A DNA stretch of 64,000 nucleotides from Halovenus salina (GCF_026410925.1 NZ_CP112972.1:2170001-2234000); one strand, 5' to 3'. Shown: positions 17,041 to 26,472, counted from the stretch's first letter. Notes: a model not told the origin generated them from the sequence alone. Translations and numbers: made by a program.

Positions 17041-18321
17041 ATACCCCCGTCTCCCCGTGAGCGGCGAGTGTTGCGACGCACTGTCGGAACACTTGTCACT
17101 TACGGGAAGGGCGGGATTCTCTCGCTGAATCACCGAGGGACCCGGCTCAAACAACCAGTGGTGACAGCGATGAGGGGTACAGTGATGGGTAGTCTGTTTG
17201 ATAGTGAATACAAAAATAAACGGTGAACAGTATATTCCGTAGAATCACCACATGGCGACTAGTGAGGGGTAACAGTTTCCGACTGAAAATAAGGAAGAAC
17301 AAGACGAATCAGATTTGACGTGATTAGATTCTCAGGACGGAGCCAGGAGTTTGAATACCAACACCCTCGATCGTTGGCTCGTCACTAGGACTCTGGAGTT
17401 TAAGACTGCTTCCCTGAAAGTCCGCAACCACCTGCTTTCTATACTGAAAGTCAGAAGTCTCTCGGTACGAGGATCACTGAGTCAGCCGTATTCATATCTA
17501 TCGACGGATCTCACTATAGAGAATATACGATTACTGTAGGCATCCAGTATAGCAGATAACTCTCAACTTCGGGTCCGGGGACTGGCGTGCTGTTTCCTAT
17601 CCCCTGCCTCCGAGAGTTGCTGACAGACAACTCGCACCGCCGACCGCTTCTGGGCCTGCGGAGCCTACACATCTGTTGAATTGCTGTATCTCTGTAGGAA
17701 GGTCGTCCGAGACTCTCTAACCGTCTGAATTAAGTAATGGGGGATTCTCACGGAGTTTTCACTTAGTTATCATTGGATAACTCATCAGTCCTCGGTTGAG
17801 AGCAACTGATGGCGAATGAAATCATGTTTTTTACCATTGTATTTTTATAATTTCATATTTTTATCGGGCATTGGATGGTTCTAACTCAGGGTGTGTCGAC
17901 TGGTCAGTTTACACTACGGTGAATGGTAGGTTATTCTTCTTCTTTCAGTCGGTGATGGGTACCACTCAGCAACTTCTGTCATGCAGTTTTGGCCCGGCGT
18001 ACCGTTCACCAACATACCGCCGGCTTCGGTACCCCTCAGTCACCCCCTCAGAACGATTCGTAATTCGAAAAAACACTATTCCAACCAATATTACTATATT
18101 ATAGTAAATTTTATGTTAGACCAGTAGTGACTTTCCGATGTTATAGTTGAGTGTATTATCTCACAACCATATTTTGTGTATTATAGTATCATATAGTAGA
18201 ATTGGGCGCAAAAATTATTATATCTAGAATGTCGAGGTGTACCTGAATAGATAGAAAATACAGTTGATACACTTCATGAACGTGATTGATAATCAAGAAC
18301 GTCGCCAGTGTGGGTTCGTAA
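17041..18321. other. 1.3-kb AT-rich non-coding region with repeated motifs
   Basis: No ORF here looks coding. At 17033-17055 there is a copy of the IS605 left-end motif (gcgcatacccccgtc) in the opposite direction to the one at 14917-14940, so this edge is a relic of a TnpB-type element. A G-rich motif like tgaggggtacagt occurs four times: 17171-17183, 17263-17275, 17953-17966 (tgatgggtaccact), and inverted at 18028-18042. Nearer the next gene, a palindrome lies at 18091-18107 (ttactata/tatagtaa), and attatagta recurs near 18179. It could be a control or replication region of an integrated element. Confidence 0.4.
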
Positions 18322-18360
18322 GTGGTGAGACTCCAGATAATACGTCTACACCGTCTCCCA

Positions 18361-20589
18361 ATGCTTCGACAACTACAGTCACGTGACGACGCTGTAACCG
18401 ATGGTGTTGTCCGGGAACAACAATGGGTCCGGATTATCTTCCCAGGGGTGACGGACGCACAGGTTCAGTTTGAGACACCCAAGGGCGGATTGTTGTCCAG
18501 GGCAGTGACAGAGGTTCTCGACGAGACGCCGTTGAGGATGGTCGAACAACTCACATACCCTGGGTGGGACCAACATGAGTACCTCTTTTCGAGTCGTCCC
18601 CGCCGGAACATCGGGTTTGGGAAGGATGCCCTCTCGACTGACGACACAGCAGACTGCTTCGAAACACTTCGGGATGCCGGGGTCGAGCACACGATAGCGA
18701 TGCTGGCAGCCGAGCTTGACGCACGGTTGACCGACCGAATCGGTTGTGATGTGGTCGAAGTAGATCTGACACCGGTTGGGACGATTCCGACACGAACATG
18801 CCGGCTGGTGGGAACCACGACAAACGAGATCGCGTTCGACCAGTCGGGAACAGAAAGCGCGTTTGCAACGCACATCCATTCGCTTACCAAACAACAGACC
18901 CCTCATCTCGCCCGCACACGGGTTGCCAAGACGACGGCAGACACCTACCTGGTCGAACAGCAACTGGCACGGTTCGAGCGCGCACAGCAGGTCTTGTACG
19001 GCGACGATGTGGCGGCACTTCTCGAGCCGGTAGACGGCGACCTCGGGAGCGTGTATGAACCGGATGCGCTCACTTCGAATTATCGGCGGCTTGGTGAGAT
19101 GGACTGGCAGGCGCGGACCCTCGGCGAGGGGCTGTGTAGAAGTCACGGGGCAATGGTCGCTCACAACGATATTGGTCCCGGAACCGACGTGGAGACAACC
19201 ATGCGTGCCGTTACTGTTGACGAGTACGCCCGCCTCTGTGGACGTGATCACGATTTCGAGCGGCTTCGAGCTGTATACGAACAGCTTGGTGTGACGCCGA
19301 CAGTGCAGTTGGCTCGCGAGTCGCTGACAAGTGTGCTCGGTCTCGTTCCGAACTATGGGGGTGGGCGGTGGTTGTCCGGCGATCCGGTTGCCCGGGCTCG
19401 CCCACAGCTCACCTTGGTCACGACTGTCAGTGATGCCAGCGGGACCGACCGGGAGGCGCTTGGACGCGGTCTCTCGACGAAGTTCGGCACGTCTATTTCA
19501 GCCGAAATCGAGGCTGTTGACGTGTGGCCCAGGCCATCGTCTGACCTACTGCAGGCAGCGATTCGTGGCCTTCGTGAGTACGGGGATACCGTGACAATAG
19601 ATGGAGCTCCGTCGGAGGCGGCGTTCGTCCGAACCACGCCTGATGGATTGTCAGAGCCAGTCCTCGTTGGAACAGCAGACACGCTGGTCGCTGGCGACCT
19701 TATCGTGGCCGCCGAACGTGGCGGTGGTAACCAAGGAGTGACAGTCGTGACGGCGACAGAGGCGGATGCACAACAGATATTTGATATCTATCGGACGCCG
19801 TTCCAGACAGCGGGCGACACACATCTCGCACTGTATCCGTGTTCGACACAGTTCTGGACGTTCGGTAACGAGGTAGCGCTCCGTTCCGCCGGTGAAACGG
19901 TCGACTGGTGGCTCACTCCAGACGGCACCCTCACAGCCACGCTTGACGGCACTGAACTCACGACTGGTCCGATGACGGACCCTCCGGCCGATCCAGGCAC
20001 GCCGTTGTTGCGCGTTATGAAAGAGCCGCCACACTACTCGGTATTTCACCCGGAACGAGGACTGTTGGCGACCGCCCCTTCGGTCGACCGGCTTGCAGCG
20101 GACCTCTCACAGCATCCAATTCCGTTGCCAGTCGTCCCGTCGCAACTGTCGTATCTCAATTGCGTGACCGTGTTCGTCGTCAACAATGGACGACTCACTC
20201 GCGTGACGCCAGACGCACCAGTGGCAACCGGCGACAAGACGTGGTTGACAGCCGCACTGGAATGGTTCCTCAATACGTTCACGTATCAGGCCCCTGGCGC
20301 ACAACTATCGGCAGACACAGTCACGCCGCAGTTCCGTCAGTATATCGCTCCACAGACAACAGGGCGATTTCCATCGACAGCAGATGTTGATTGGTCCATT
20401 AAGACACTGACCGACTATGAGGATGGTGACAAACTCCCACAACGGCCTGAAGGGCGTCTACCGGTGCTGTTCGACCGGGACTGGCGCTACCCACACGTGC
20501 CGGGACAGGAGACATTGCCACAGTGTCTCAAGTCGGACTCGACGGCAAATCAGCTCGCACTGCGGCTCGCACAAGCAATCTATACCTAG
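18361..20589 (+). CDS. Large uncharacterised accessory protein, paralogue A (742 aa)
   Basis: I do not recognise this as a named family. It starts at ATG 18361 (MLRQLQSRDDAV) or at GTG 18322. It is a distant homologue of the gene at 22869-25070. Shared blocks in the same order include LTYPGWDQHEYLF/LSWPGENQQEWIL, CDVVEVDLTPV/CDVDFVPV with TCRLV after each, LVPNYGG/FVPYYVD, and near the C-terminus VPSQLSYLN/VPTKLAYLK. There is no signal peptide, no membrane helix and no obvious ATP-binding loop. Unlike the paralogue, it shows no clear PD...ExE nuclease-like motif. A TnpB element lies tail-to-tail within 10 bp of its stop. Confidence 0.75.
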   Translation: MLRQLQSRDDAVTDGVVREQQWVRIIFPGVTDAQVQFETPKGGLLSRAVTEVLDETPLRMVEQLTYPGWDQHEYLFSSRPRRNIGFGKDALSTDDTADCFETLRDAGVEHTIAMLAAELDARLTDRIGCDVVEVDLTPVGTIPTRTCRLVGTTTNEIAFDQSGTESAFATHIHSLTKQQTPHLARTRVAKTTADTYLVEQQLARFERAQQVLYGDDVAALLEPVDGDLGSVYEPDALTSNYRRLGEMDWQARTLGEGLCRSHGAMVAHNDIGPGTDVETTMRAVTVDEYARLCGRDHDFERLRAVYEQLGVTPTVQLARESLTSVLGLVPNYGGGRWLSGDPVARARPQLTLVTTVSDASGTDREALGRGLSTKFGTSISAEIEAVDVWPRPSSDLLQAAIRGLREYGDTVTIDGAPSEAAFVRTTPDGLSEPVLVGTADTLVAGDLIVAAERGGGNQGVTVVTATEADAQQIFDIYRTPFQTAGDTHLALYPCSTQFWTFGNEVALRSAGETVDWWLTPDGTLTATLDGTELTTGPMTDPPADPGTPLLRVMKEPPHYSVFHPERGLLATAPSVDRLAADLSQHPIPLPVVPSQLSYLNCVTVFVVNNGRLTRVTPDAPVATGDKTWLTAALEWFLNTFTYQAPGAQLSADTVTPQFRQYIAPQTTGRFPSTADVDWSIKTLTDYEDGDKLPQRPEGRLPVLFDRDWRYPHVPGQETLPQCLKSDSTANQLALRLAQAIYT

Positions 20590-20640
20590 TGACTTCCTCA
20601 CCCGCCGTGAACGGCGGGGCTTCCTACAAGGTCGGTAGCT
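20590..20640 (-). ncRNA. Right end / guide RNA 3' part of the stand-alone TnpB
   Basis: Hairpin at 20600-20617 (arms cccgccg/cggcggg, loop tgaa) with the flanking gaagcccc and tgaggaagtcac of haloarchaeal IS1341-type ends, on the minus strand. It overlaps the last codons of tnpB, as TnpB guide RNAs do. Confidence 0.5.
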
Positions 20641-21887
20641 GATTCTGGGGTTTCGGAACCATACGCCGAAAGGGTCGTCTGTCGGGATTTCCGACTCGCC
20701 TCTCGGTGTTCCGTGGTGCAGTCACAAGCACTCCCGCCCCGTGGCAAGTCATCGTCTGCCGGTTTCCAAGACAGACTCTCTCCCCACGGGTCTAAGCGGC
20801 TGGCTATGTTCGCCGCCGCGTTCAGGTCGGCCTGATACTCCGTCACCCAACACTCGTCGTTCGTGCATCGAAACTCCGCCTGCGAGCCACGAGAGCCGAT
20901 GTGGCCGCACGCATGGCACGTTTGCGACGTATGGTGCGAGTGGACGTATTTGACCGGGATACCAGCGTCTCGCGCTTTGTTCTCGATACGGCCCTGCAAT
21001 CGGGCGAAGGCCCACGCATGGAGTCGCCGGTTCATCCATTTGCCGTAGTCCAGCGACTCACGGATGTAGGTCAAGTCCTCAAGGACTATCACGGCGTCCT
21101 TGAAGCCACGGGCGTACTCGACGGCCCGCCGAGACGTCTTCTCGACAATATCAGTGAGCGCGTTCTGGTAGTGGTCGAATCGCTCGTCTATTCGCCACTC
21201 GGCGGCGTCTCGCTCTTGCAGTCGCTTGAGCGTCGTGTGTATCTCTTTCCGAAGGTGGCGAGCGCGGCCCCCGTCTACGAAGAGCGGGTCTGTCGGTCCA
21301 TCCTGCTCGAAGGCACAGCCCGCGAGCAACATGGATTCGCCAATATCGAAGCCGACCGGCGTTGGGTCGTCCGGTGTCTCCGGCACCGGTATCTCGTACT
21401 CGACGGTAACGTGTAGCCGCCACGATGTGCGGTGCTGGTGTAGCCGAAACTCGCCTACCGCTACGTCGCCGTCGAGAAGGTCTGTCCACAGGTCACGCTG
21501 TTCGGGATTGATACGCAACGGTATCCAGAACGACGTGCCACGCCCGGCCTGCGGGACTTTCCAGCAAAACTCGTGTATTCGCTCTGGTGAGTGGTCGAGC
21601 GCCCACCCTCGGTTGGTGAACCGTATCGGGTGGTCGTCGTCTAGCTCTGAAGCGTTGTACGTGCCCCGAAGTTTCGGCACATAGTTCTTAAGCGCGTCTT
21701 TCGCGTAGGACGTGAGGTTGTACGGCGTGACCACATCGTTGACCGCCGTTTGCGTATCACAACCGCTCTCAAAGGCATCTTCGAGGGCGCGGCGATACGT
21801 CGCCACCGTCCGGTGAAGCCGTCGCTCTTTGTGCGCCGTAGGTGGCGCGAGCGTGGCTTCGAGCGTCTTGGTGGCGGTCCCCGTCAT
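20598..21887 (-). CDS. tnpB: TnpB, stand-alone IS1341-type element
   Basis: A 429-aa TnpB with no tnpA. The catalytic triad is intact: Asp in GFDIGESMLLAG, Glu in VIVLEDLTYIRES and Asp in YQADLNAAANIA, plus zinc ribbon CHACG...CTNDEC. The start MTGTATKTLEATLAPP is typical. The C-terminal Ser/Thr/Gln-rich tail runs into the right-end hairpin at 20600-20617. Stand-alone TnpB elements probably need a tnpA in trans. It is tail-to-tail with the 742-aa gene and may have been carried with it. Confidence 0.9.
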   Translation of the reverse strand: MTGTATKTLEATLAPPTAHKERRLHRTVATYRRALEDAFESGCDTQTAVNDVVTPYNLTSYAKDALKNYVPKLRGTYNASELDDDHPIRFTNRGWALDHSPERIHEFCWKVPQAGRGTSFWIPLRINPEQRDLWTDLLDGDVAVGEFRLHQHRTSWRLHVTVEYEIPVPETPDDPTPVGFDIGESMLLAGCAFEQDGPTDPLFVDGGRARHLRKEIHTTLKRLQERDAAEWRIDERFDHYQNALTDIVEKTSRRAVEYARGFKDAVIVLEDLTYIRESLDYGKWMNRRLHAWAFARLQGRIENKARDAGIPVKYVHSHHTSQTCHACGHIGSRGSQAEFRCTNDECWVTEYQADLNAAANIASRLDPWGESLSWKPADDDLPRGGSACDCTTEHREASRKSRQTTLSAYGSETPESATDLVGSPAVHGG

Positions 21888-21932
21888 TGGACAACAGGTA
21901 CTTATGCCGTAACACAGAAAAAGCCCATGAAT

Positions 21933-22630
21933 GGTGGTGTTCAGATAAGGATTGAAGAATGAGGCGGGTCGGTTTTTCAGTGTCCATGCCGAAAATCGCC
22001 CGCCTCAACGGTAGTATCGACCAGATCGACTTAGAGTTTGTTGAACGCGAAGCGACACCGCGGTTTTTGATGAAGCTCAGTATTCAGCTGCATCTTGCTG
22101 GCCTATCGCTCTCGAATACTGTTTCAATACTTGAGATATTCGGTGTCGAACGTGCTCGTTCTACTGTTCACAACTGGGTTCACAAAGCGGATCTACAGCC
22201 CGAAGATGGGCAGAGTCCGGATCACGTTGCGGTCGACGAAACCGTGATCCGACTCAATGACGAGCAATACTGGCTGTACGCTGCCGTCGATCCGAAAGCG
22301 AACAAATTACTTCACACAAAGCTTGAACCGACGAGAACGAGCGTTATCTCTCGCGCGTTCTTTGCCGAACTTCGTGAGAAACACGACGTTGACGACGCGG
22401 TGTTTCTCATTGATGGCGCACCACAACTGAAAGATGCCTGCTCTCGGCACGGCCTCGATTTCAGATACGAACGCCATGGAAATCGGAATAGTGTCGAGCG
22501 TGTCTTTCGAGAGGTAAAGCGCCGAACCTCTTCGTTTTCAAACTGTTTCAGCAACGCCAACGCAGACACAGCTGACGACTGGCTCAGATCATTCAGCTTC
22601 GCATGGAATCAGCTTATCTGAACACTACCG
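21933..22630 (+). mobile_element. IS6-family element, intact copy
   Basis: About 0.7 kb, bounded by inverted repeats: ggtggtgttcagataag on the left, and on the right the complement of ggtagtgttcagataag (one mismatch). The enclosed transposase ORF is complete. I could not find a matching 8-bp target duplication next to the ends. Broken relatives of the same element occur at 41570-41650, 46943-49118 and 56484-56590. Confidence 0.85.
21986..22621 (+). CDS. IS6-family transposase
   Basis: A 211-aa DDE transposase. The N-terminal helix-turn-helix is in LAGLSLSNTVSILEIFGVERARSTVHNW (split here by function). The catalytic acids are DETVIRL (D), FLIDGAPQL (D) and NRNSVERVFREVKRR (E). The ATG at 21986 gives MPKIARLNGS, matching the 212-codon length of the reconstructed relative at 47001-49108. 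A 9-bp inverted repeat (22218-22226/22243-22251, cggatcacg) flanks the DETV codons and is conserved in the broken relative. It probably performs replicative transposition, as other IS6 members do. Confidence 0.88.
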   Translation: MPKIARLNGSIDQIDLEFVEREATPRFLMKLSIQLHLAGLSLSNTVSILEIFGVERARSTVHNWVHKADLQPEDGQSPDHVAVDETVIRLNDEQYWLYAAVDPKANKLLHTKLEPTRTSVISRAFFAELREKHDVDDAVFLIDGAPQLKDACSRHGLDFRYERHGNRNSVERVFREVKRRTSSFSNCFSNANADTADDWLRSFSFAWNQLI

Positions 22631-22682
22631 GACAGACAGGTAGCCGACGAGCGTGTGAGCGCACAGCTACTCGAACGCGATT

Positions 22683-22715
22683 CCTTCCCGCCGTGAACGG
22701 CGGGATTCCCTCGCT
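22683..22715 (-). ncRNA. Solo TnpB-element right end
   Basis: The conserved hairpin (arms cccgccg/cggcggg, loop tgaa, 22686-22703) with gattcc flanks occurs without any TnpB ORF. It is the relic of a minus-oriented TnpB element whose body was lost, perhaps through the IS6-like insertion next to it. Confidence 0.5.
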
Positions 22716-22868
22716 ACAGCAAAGATGAAACCATGTACGTACCACAGCACGATGTACAGCAGCAAACCACGCACAGTAGCGGCGGTCACGCATCGAGATC
22801 AGCCCGCTTGAAACGCTGGGATTCAGTCCCTGAAGAGAGGCTTGCATACGGAAGAGATGGTGAAACCA

Positions 22869-25070
22869 ATGAGTGACAATCCGATCAGAATCGGCTCGAA
22901 ATGGCCCCGGCGCGGGGGAATCCAACTGACACTGCCAGAGGCAGAAGCCGATAGCGAACAGCACACTGATGTCCTTTCACTTGGTGAGATTGTTCGCTCC
23001 GTCTTAAGCGCCAATAACAACATCACACGACTTGAAATTCTTTCGTGGCCGGGAGAAAACCAACAAGAATGGATACTGTTGCCAGACTCGAAGACGATGT
23101 TGTCACAAGAAGTTGACCAGGGTGATATGGGGTCCGTTGAGCAGGCAGAATTAATGGACTACAATGCAAAACCATCGGCCGAGCGCGACGAGGGGGACCC
23201 ACTGACCGGCGCGCTTGAATCTGCGTTCAAGGAAAGTTCGCTGTCGGATTACCTTGGATACAATATTTGTGATGTTGATTTTGTGCCTGTCGAGCAGGCA
23301 ATTCGTCCAACGTGCCGACTCGTGGTCGGAAGAAATCCGGATCTCTATCCGCTGAAACGAAAGCGCCCGCATCCCGTTTCCGAGCTCATCACCGATCTCA
23401 ATAATGACGATATTCCGTATATCTTCCAGACGATCGTTTCGATCGGTAACAATGCCGATTACGAGCTCTCGCAGCGACTGGCGATCTACCCACCCGAGTA
23501 CGGAATTGGAGTTGAAGATGACTTTGTACAGTTTATCGAGGAGGGACCAGACAAAGACCTGAGCGATTACTACGACCCTGCAATCGGCAAGATACGCTCG
23601 AATTTCGACCTGGACGGCCACGATTTCTTCCGTATCATAGGGAGCGGTCCAGACGCAACTGTCGAACCGCGCCAGGACCGTGGCGAAGCGGTAGCCCAGC
23701 GTGCCCGTCGCGTCCTTCAAGGAACATATGAGTGTCATAAACTCTATGCCGGCTATCACGATACAGACCAGACACTCGAAACACTCTATCGCTATCGTGA
23801 TTTCTATACGAAAATCCCAGTTGATAGTGCGGTTCTTGACGCATTTGTCGCGTTCGTTCCCTATTACGTCGATTATACCCCATGGGACCGAATCCGGTAC
23901 GCTGACCAGCCGTCACTGATTAGGCGACCAAAGGAGCTGCCACCGAAGAACACCTCCTCCGAACAAAGCGGGGGTGCTTCAGCTGCATCGGAGACGGCGT
24001 CTGATTCCGGGAACATCTTCGCTACACAAGGGAACGAACCCCACCGTTTTGATGAGGATACTGTTGCCGAATACTACGAACATCGCGGGTTCGATGTCTC
24101 TCGGCCGGACACAAAATCGTCCGGGTCAGTTCCCGATCTAATCTTACAGAAAGACGACGACACGTATTTTGCCGAGGTCGAGCGCTCAGGTACGAGTCGA
24201 CCGGCAAATATACTGACTAACGCAGCCCGGGCGGCATACTACGATGTTCCAGTCTACTTTTTCACCGAGGACAGGTCGAAAGCCAGAACGGTTGCAAAGC
24301 TTCTTCGCGATCCCGTCAAAAAACATACCGAGACTGGTGCACAGTTGTACACGCAATCGAGGGCGTTAACTCTCGAAAATGGTGGTCGGCCGGTGCTACC
24401 GCAAACTGCTGCGTCAGAGTCAAGGTGGTTCCTCGTAAACGACGACTCAGACCCGAGTACGTCGGCACAACTCGAACTACGAGTTGAGGGGCGACAAGAG
24501 CCAATTGCCGACGGCCCAGCCGATGAATCCGTCGCCAGTTGGAACTACGACACCGACGTTATCCCATCCGGACGATCGGTCCCCGAAGAGCAGACACAAA
24601 TTCACCCACCGTTCGTGCCGACAAAACTTGCCTATCTCAAGGAAACGACAATTAGATACCGACTCGATATGAACGAGTTTACACATTTCGAGCGCGACGA
24701 CTACAAACCGGGATGGGATTATCCGGATGAAGAGGGGAAGCGCAAGCGATACAAGGCAGCCTTCGGGACGTTTCTCAAAAATAAGACCATCACTGTCGAA
24801 GAAGCAGACCTTCACAAAGACGACGTAATCTCAGCCTGTCTGAATGAGGTATACAAGCCACAGACGAATCGCAAAGCGCCCGGGACAGGGGAAAGCGGGG
24901 AGGCAGGACGTGCACTCTGGGAACACGCCGACAAAAAAGAGATCACCAGCGATGATGTTGCTGGACGAATCAAAAAGGTCAAGAACCGGACCTGGCGCTG
25001 GCCCCGTGATATTGAATCACCCGACCTTCCCTTCAAGAATGATGAGCCAGCGCTTGAACAATGGTTATAG
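22869..25070 (+). CDS. Large uncharacterised accessory protein, paralogue B, with PD-(D/E)xK-like domain (733 aa)
   Basis: A distant homologue of the 18361-20589 product (shared blocks listed there). The start is ATG 22869 (MSDNPIRIGSKW). A short Ser/Ala-rich linker around residue 365-385 leads to a restriction-endonuclease-like segment: FDEDTVAEYYEHRGFDVSRP, then VPDLILQKDDDTYFAEVERS, the pattern PD-x(n)-E-x-E of the PD-(D/E)xK fold with Glu in place of Lys. This is followed by VPVYFFTEDRSKARTVAKLL, a helix-strand pair usual after that core. No membrane helix is seen. A TnpB relic lies tail-to-tail just after the stop, as in paralogue A. Function is unknown; nuclease or nucleic-acid binding is an inference. 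Confidence 0.75.
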   Translation: MSDNPIRIGSKWPRRGGIQLTLPEAEADSEQHTDVLSLGEIVRSVLSANNNITRLEILSWPGENQQEWILLPDSKTMLSQEVDQGDMGSVEQAELMDYNAKPSAERDEGDPLTGALESAFKESSLSDYLGYNICDVDFVPVEQAIRPTCRLVVGRNPDLYPLKRKRPHPVSELITDLNNDDIPYIFQTIVSIGNNADYELSQRLAIYPPEYGIGVEDDFVQFIEEGPDKDLSDYYDPAIGKIRSNFDLDGHDFFRIIGSGPDATVEPRQDRGEAVAQRARRVLQGTYECHKLYAGYHDTDQTLETLYRYRDFYTKIPVDSAVLDAFVAFVPYYVDYTPWDRIRYADQPSLIRRPKELPPKNTSSEQSGGASAASETASDSGNIFATQGNEPHRFDEDTVAEYYEHRGFDVSRPDTKSSGSVPDLILQKDDDTYFAEVERSGTSRPANILTNAARAAYYDVPVYFFTEDRSKARTVAKLLRDPVKKHTETGAQLYTQSRALTLENGGRPVLPQTAASESRWFLVNDDSDPSTSAQLELRVEGRQEPIADGPADESVASWNYDTDVIPSGRSVPEEQTQIHPPFVPTKLAYLKETTIRYRLDMNEFTHFERDDYKPGWDYPDEEGKRKRYKAAFGTFLKNKTITVEEADLHKDDVISACLNEVYKPQTNRKAPGTGESGEAGRALWEHADKKEITSDDVAGRIKKVKNRTWRWPRDIESPDLPFKNDEPALEQWL

Positions 25071-25074
25071 ATCA

Positions 25075-25105
25075 CCTACACCCGCCGTGAACGGCGGGAT
25101 TTGTC
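25075..25105 (-). ncRNA. Right end of the broken TnpB element at 25127-25985
   Basis: The same hairpin as at 20600 and 22686 (arms cccgccg/cggcggg, 25082-25099), 12 bp after the stop of the 733-aa gene and downstream of the TnpB pseudogene read leftward. Confidence 0.5.
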
Positions 25106-25126
25106 GGTGAACTCCCAGTCTATCCA

Positions 25127-25985
25127 CTAGGCTGTGAAAGGCGAGTATTCGCCGTTCCCGTTCACTGTTCCCGACTTCAGGGCAAGGTGATAGGTTTCCC
25201 CTCCAGAACCAGACTTGCGCCGGTTCTGGATGAATTTGTGTGCGATGTTTTGCGCCGCGTTGTAATCCGCGTGTAGCTCTTTGCCGCACTTCTGGCACGT
25301 GAATTCGTCACCGTCGCGGTTGTCCTCGTGCGTGAAGCCACATCCTGTCTCGGAACACCGCTGGCTGGTGTATTGAGGATGAACTGTCTCAACGGTGAGC
25401 CCTTCCGCATTAGCCTTGTACTCGACTTGGCGTTTCAGTTCGTTGAACGCCCACTGCTGGAACTTTGAAGCGTCAGAAACACGGTTCCGAATGCCCCCAA
25501 GTCCTCGAACACAATAGTCGTACAGTCCTGCGACACAGCTTCGTTCACAAGCTCCTTCGACGCTTGGTGTAAGAAGTCTTCAGACCAGTTGGCGAAGGTG
25601 TCTCCGATGGACTGGATGGTGAGGTGTGCGCTTCGTGTTCCCCGTTGTTGAAGACGTGCGCGGCGGCGTTCATACTTGCGGCGCTTGTGATTCAGTAGGT
25701 CGGCGTTCCCGATGAACGCGCCTGTACTGGTAACTGCAAGATACCCGTCCACGTTTCGGTCTACGCCGAGAACTGTTCGGTTCTCGGCTTCTGCCGACGA
25801 CTCTTCGCGTTCCTGCTTCACGGAAACGTGGAGGTAGTAGGTATCAGTCTGGTGGTCGTACCGGAGCTTTGCGCCCTGTTTTGTCCACTCGTCGCTTTCG
25901 ATGTACTCGGCTTGAATTGAGTCATCTGGATAGACATATTCAGCATGGACGCGACTGCCACCATGGCGGCCAGCGAACAGTACCC
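25127..25985 (-). pseudogene. TnpB (IS1341-type), frameshifted and N-terminally truncated
   Basis: Read leftward, the sequence gives a TnpB from about the middle of its N-terminal domain. The first catalytic Asp is in VLGVDRNVDGYLAV and the Glu in TIVFEDLGA. The frame is then lost near 25500 and resumes in another frame with FQQWAFNELKRQVEYKANA, a CGFTH...CQKCG zinc ribbon and HADYNAAQNIA, ending at the TAG at 25127-25129. The N-terminus beyond 25985 is cut where a fragment of a different, plus-strand TnpB begins. It cannot make a working protein. Confidence 0.8.
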
Positions 25986-26009
25986 ATCAAAGTACGTGAT
26001 GGCGTTCGT

Positions 26010-26304
26010 TTTGTAAACGGTCGTGTTCGACGTGGATGACGTGGCTCCTGCTTACACCAGCCAACGGTGTAGCCACGGTGAGTGTGGGTTCACGCATGAG
26101 GACAACCGTGATGGTGACGAGTTTGAGTGTTTGAAGTGTGGAAAGCAACTGCATAGAGATTACAACGCTGCTCGAAACGTCGGGTGGCGTCTTGTTCAGC
26201 ACTGGCTCAAGTCTGGTGCTGAACGGGCCACGAGCCAATTGGCCCTCAAGTCAGGGACGTTGAACGCGAATGGTCAGTTTCGACCTACCGAGTTACTCGG
26301 GTAG
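26010..26304 (+). pseudogene. TnpB (IS1341-type), C-terminal fragment
   Basis: About 95 residues, from YTSQRCSHGECGFTHED through the second zinc knuckle CLKCGKQ and the last catalytic Asp in HRDYNAARNV to the stop. It abuts, head-to-head, the cut N-terminal side of the minus-strand TnpB pseudogene, which suggests an inversion or recombination between two related elements. Its right-end hairpin is at 26319-26345. Confidence 0.8.
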
Positions 26305-26318
26305 AACGGGAGTCCACT

Positions 26319-26345
26319 GACAAGCCTCGGGGCTTGACCCCGAGG
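26319..26345 (+). ncRNA. Right-end hairpin of the plus-strand TnpB fragment
   Basis: Arms gcctcgggg and ccccgaggc with a cttga loop directly after the TnpB fragment. It marks the insertion boundary of that element into the small gene at 26350-26471. Confidence 0.5.
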
Positions 26346-26349
26346 CGAT

Positions 26350-26471
26350 TGACCACTGTCTTCGCCTTTTGTTGTGATAGCGATCACGTCTTCCTCAGGC
26401 ATTGGCTGCCCCCATGTATGGTTCCGAGCTAGCTTCCAGACGATCCGGGCAACGGGATCCAGCTCGTTCAT
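26350..26471 (-). pseudogene. Small conserved haloarchaeal gene, truncated by a TnpB element
   Basis: The frame starts MNELDPVARIVWKLARNHTW, which I recall as the opening of a haloarchaeal family of about 120 aa often paired with a winged-helix regulator. After about 32 residues (EEDVIAI) it runs into the TnpB right end and continues as unrelated sequence. Its ATG follows the stop of the HTH gene by 1 bp, so the two were one operon. Only the first quarter remains. Confidence 0.6.
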
Positions 26472-26472
26472 C

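Noticed and set aside
17041..18321. Replication origin with Orc1/Cdc6 boxes
   Set aside because: The G-rich motif is only loosely like such boxes, and no Orc1/Cdc6 or Rep gene is adjacent; kept only as a repeat finding.
21925..22640. Target-site duplication for the intact IS6-type element
   Set aside because: The 8 bp outside the two ends do not match; either the ends are a few bases off or the flanks have changed.
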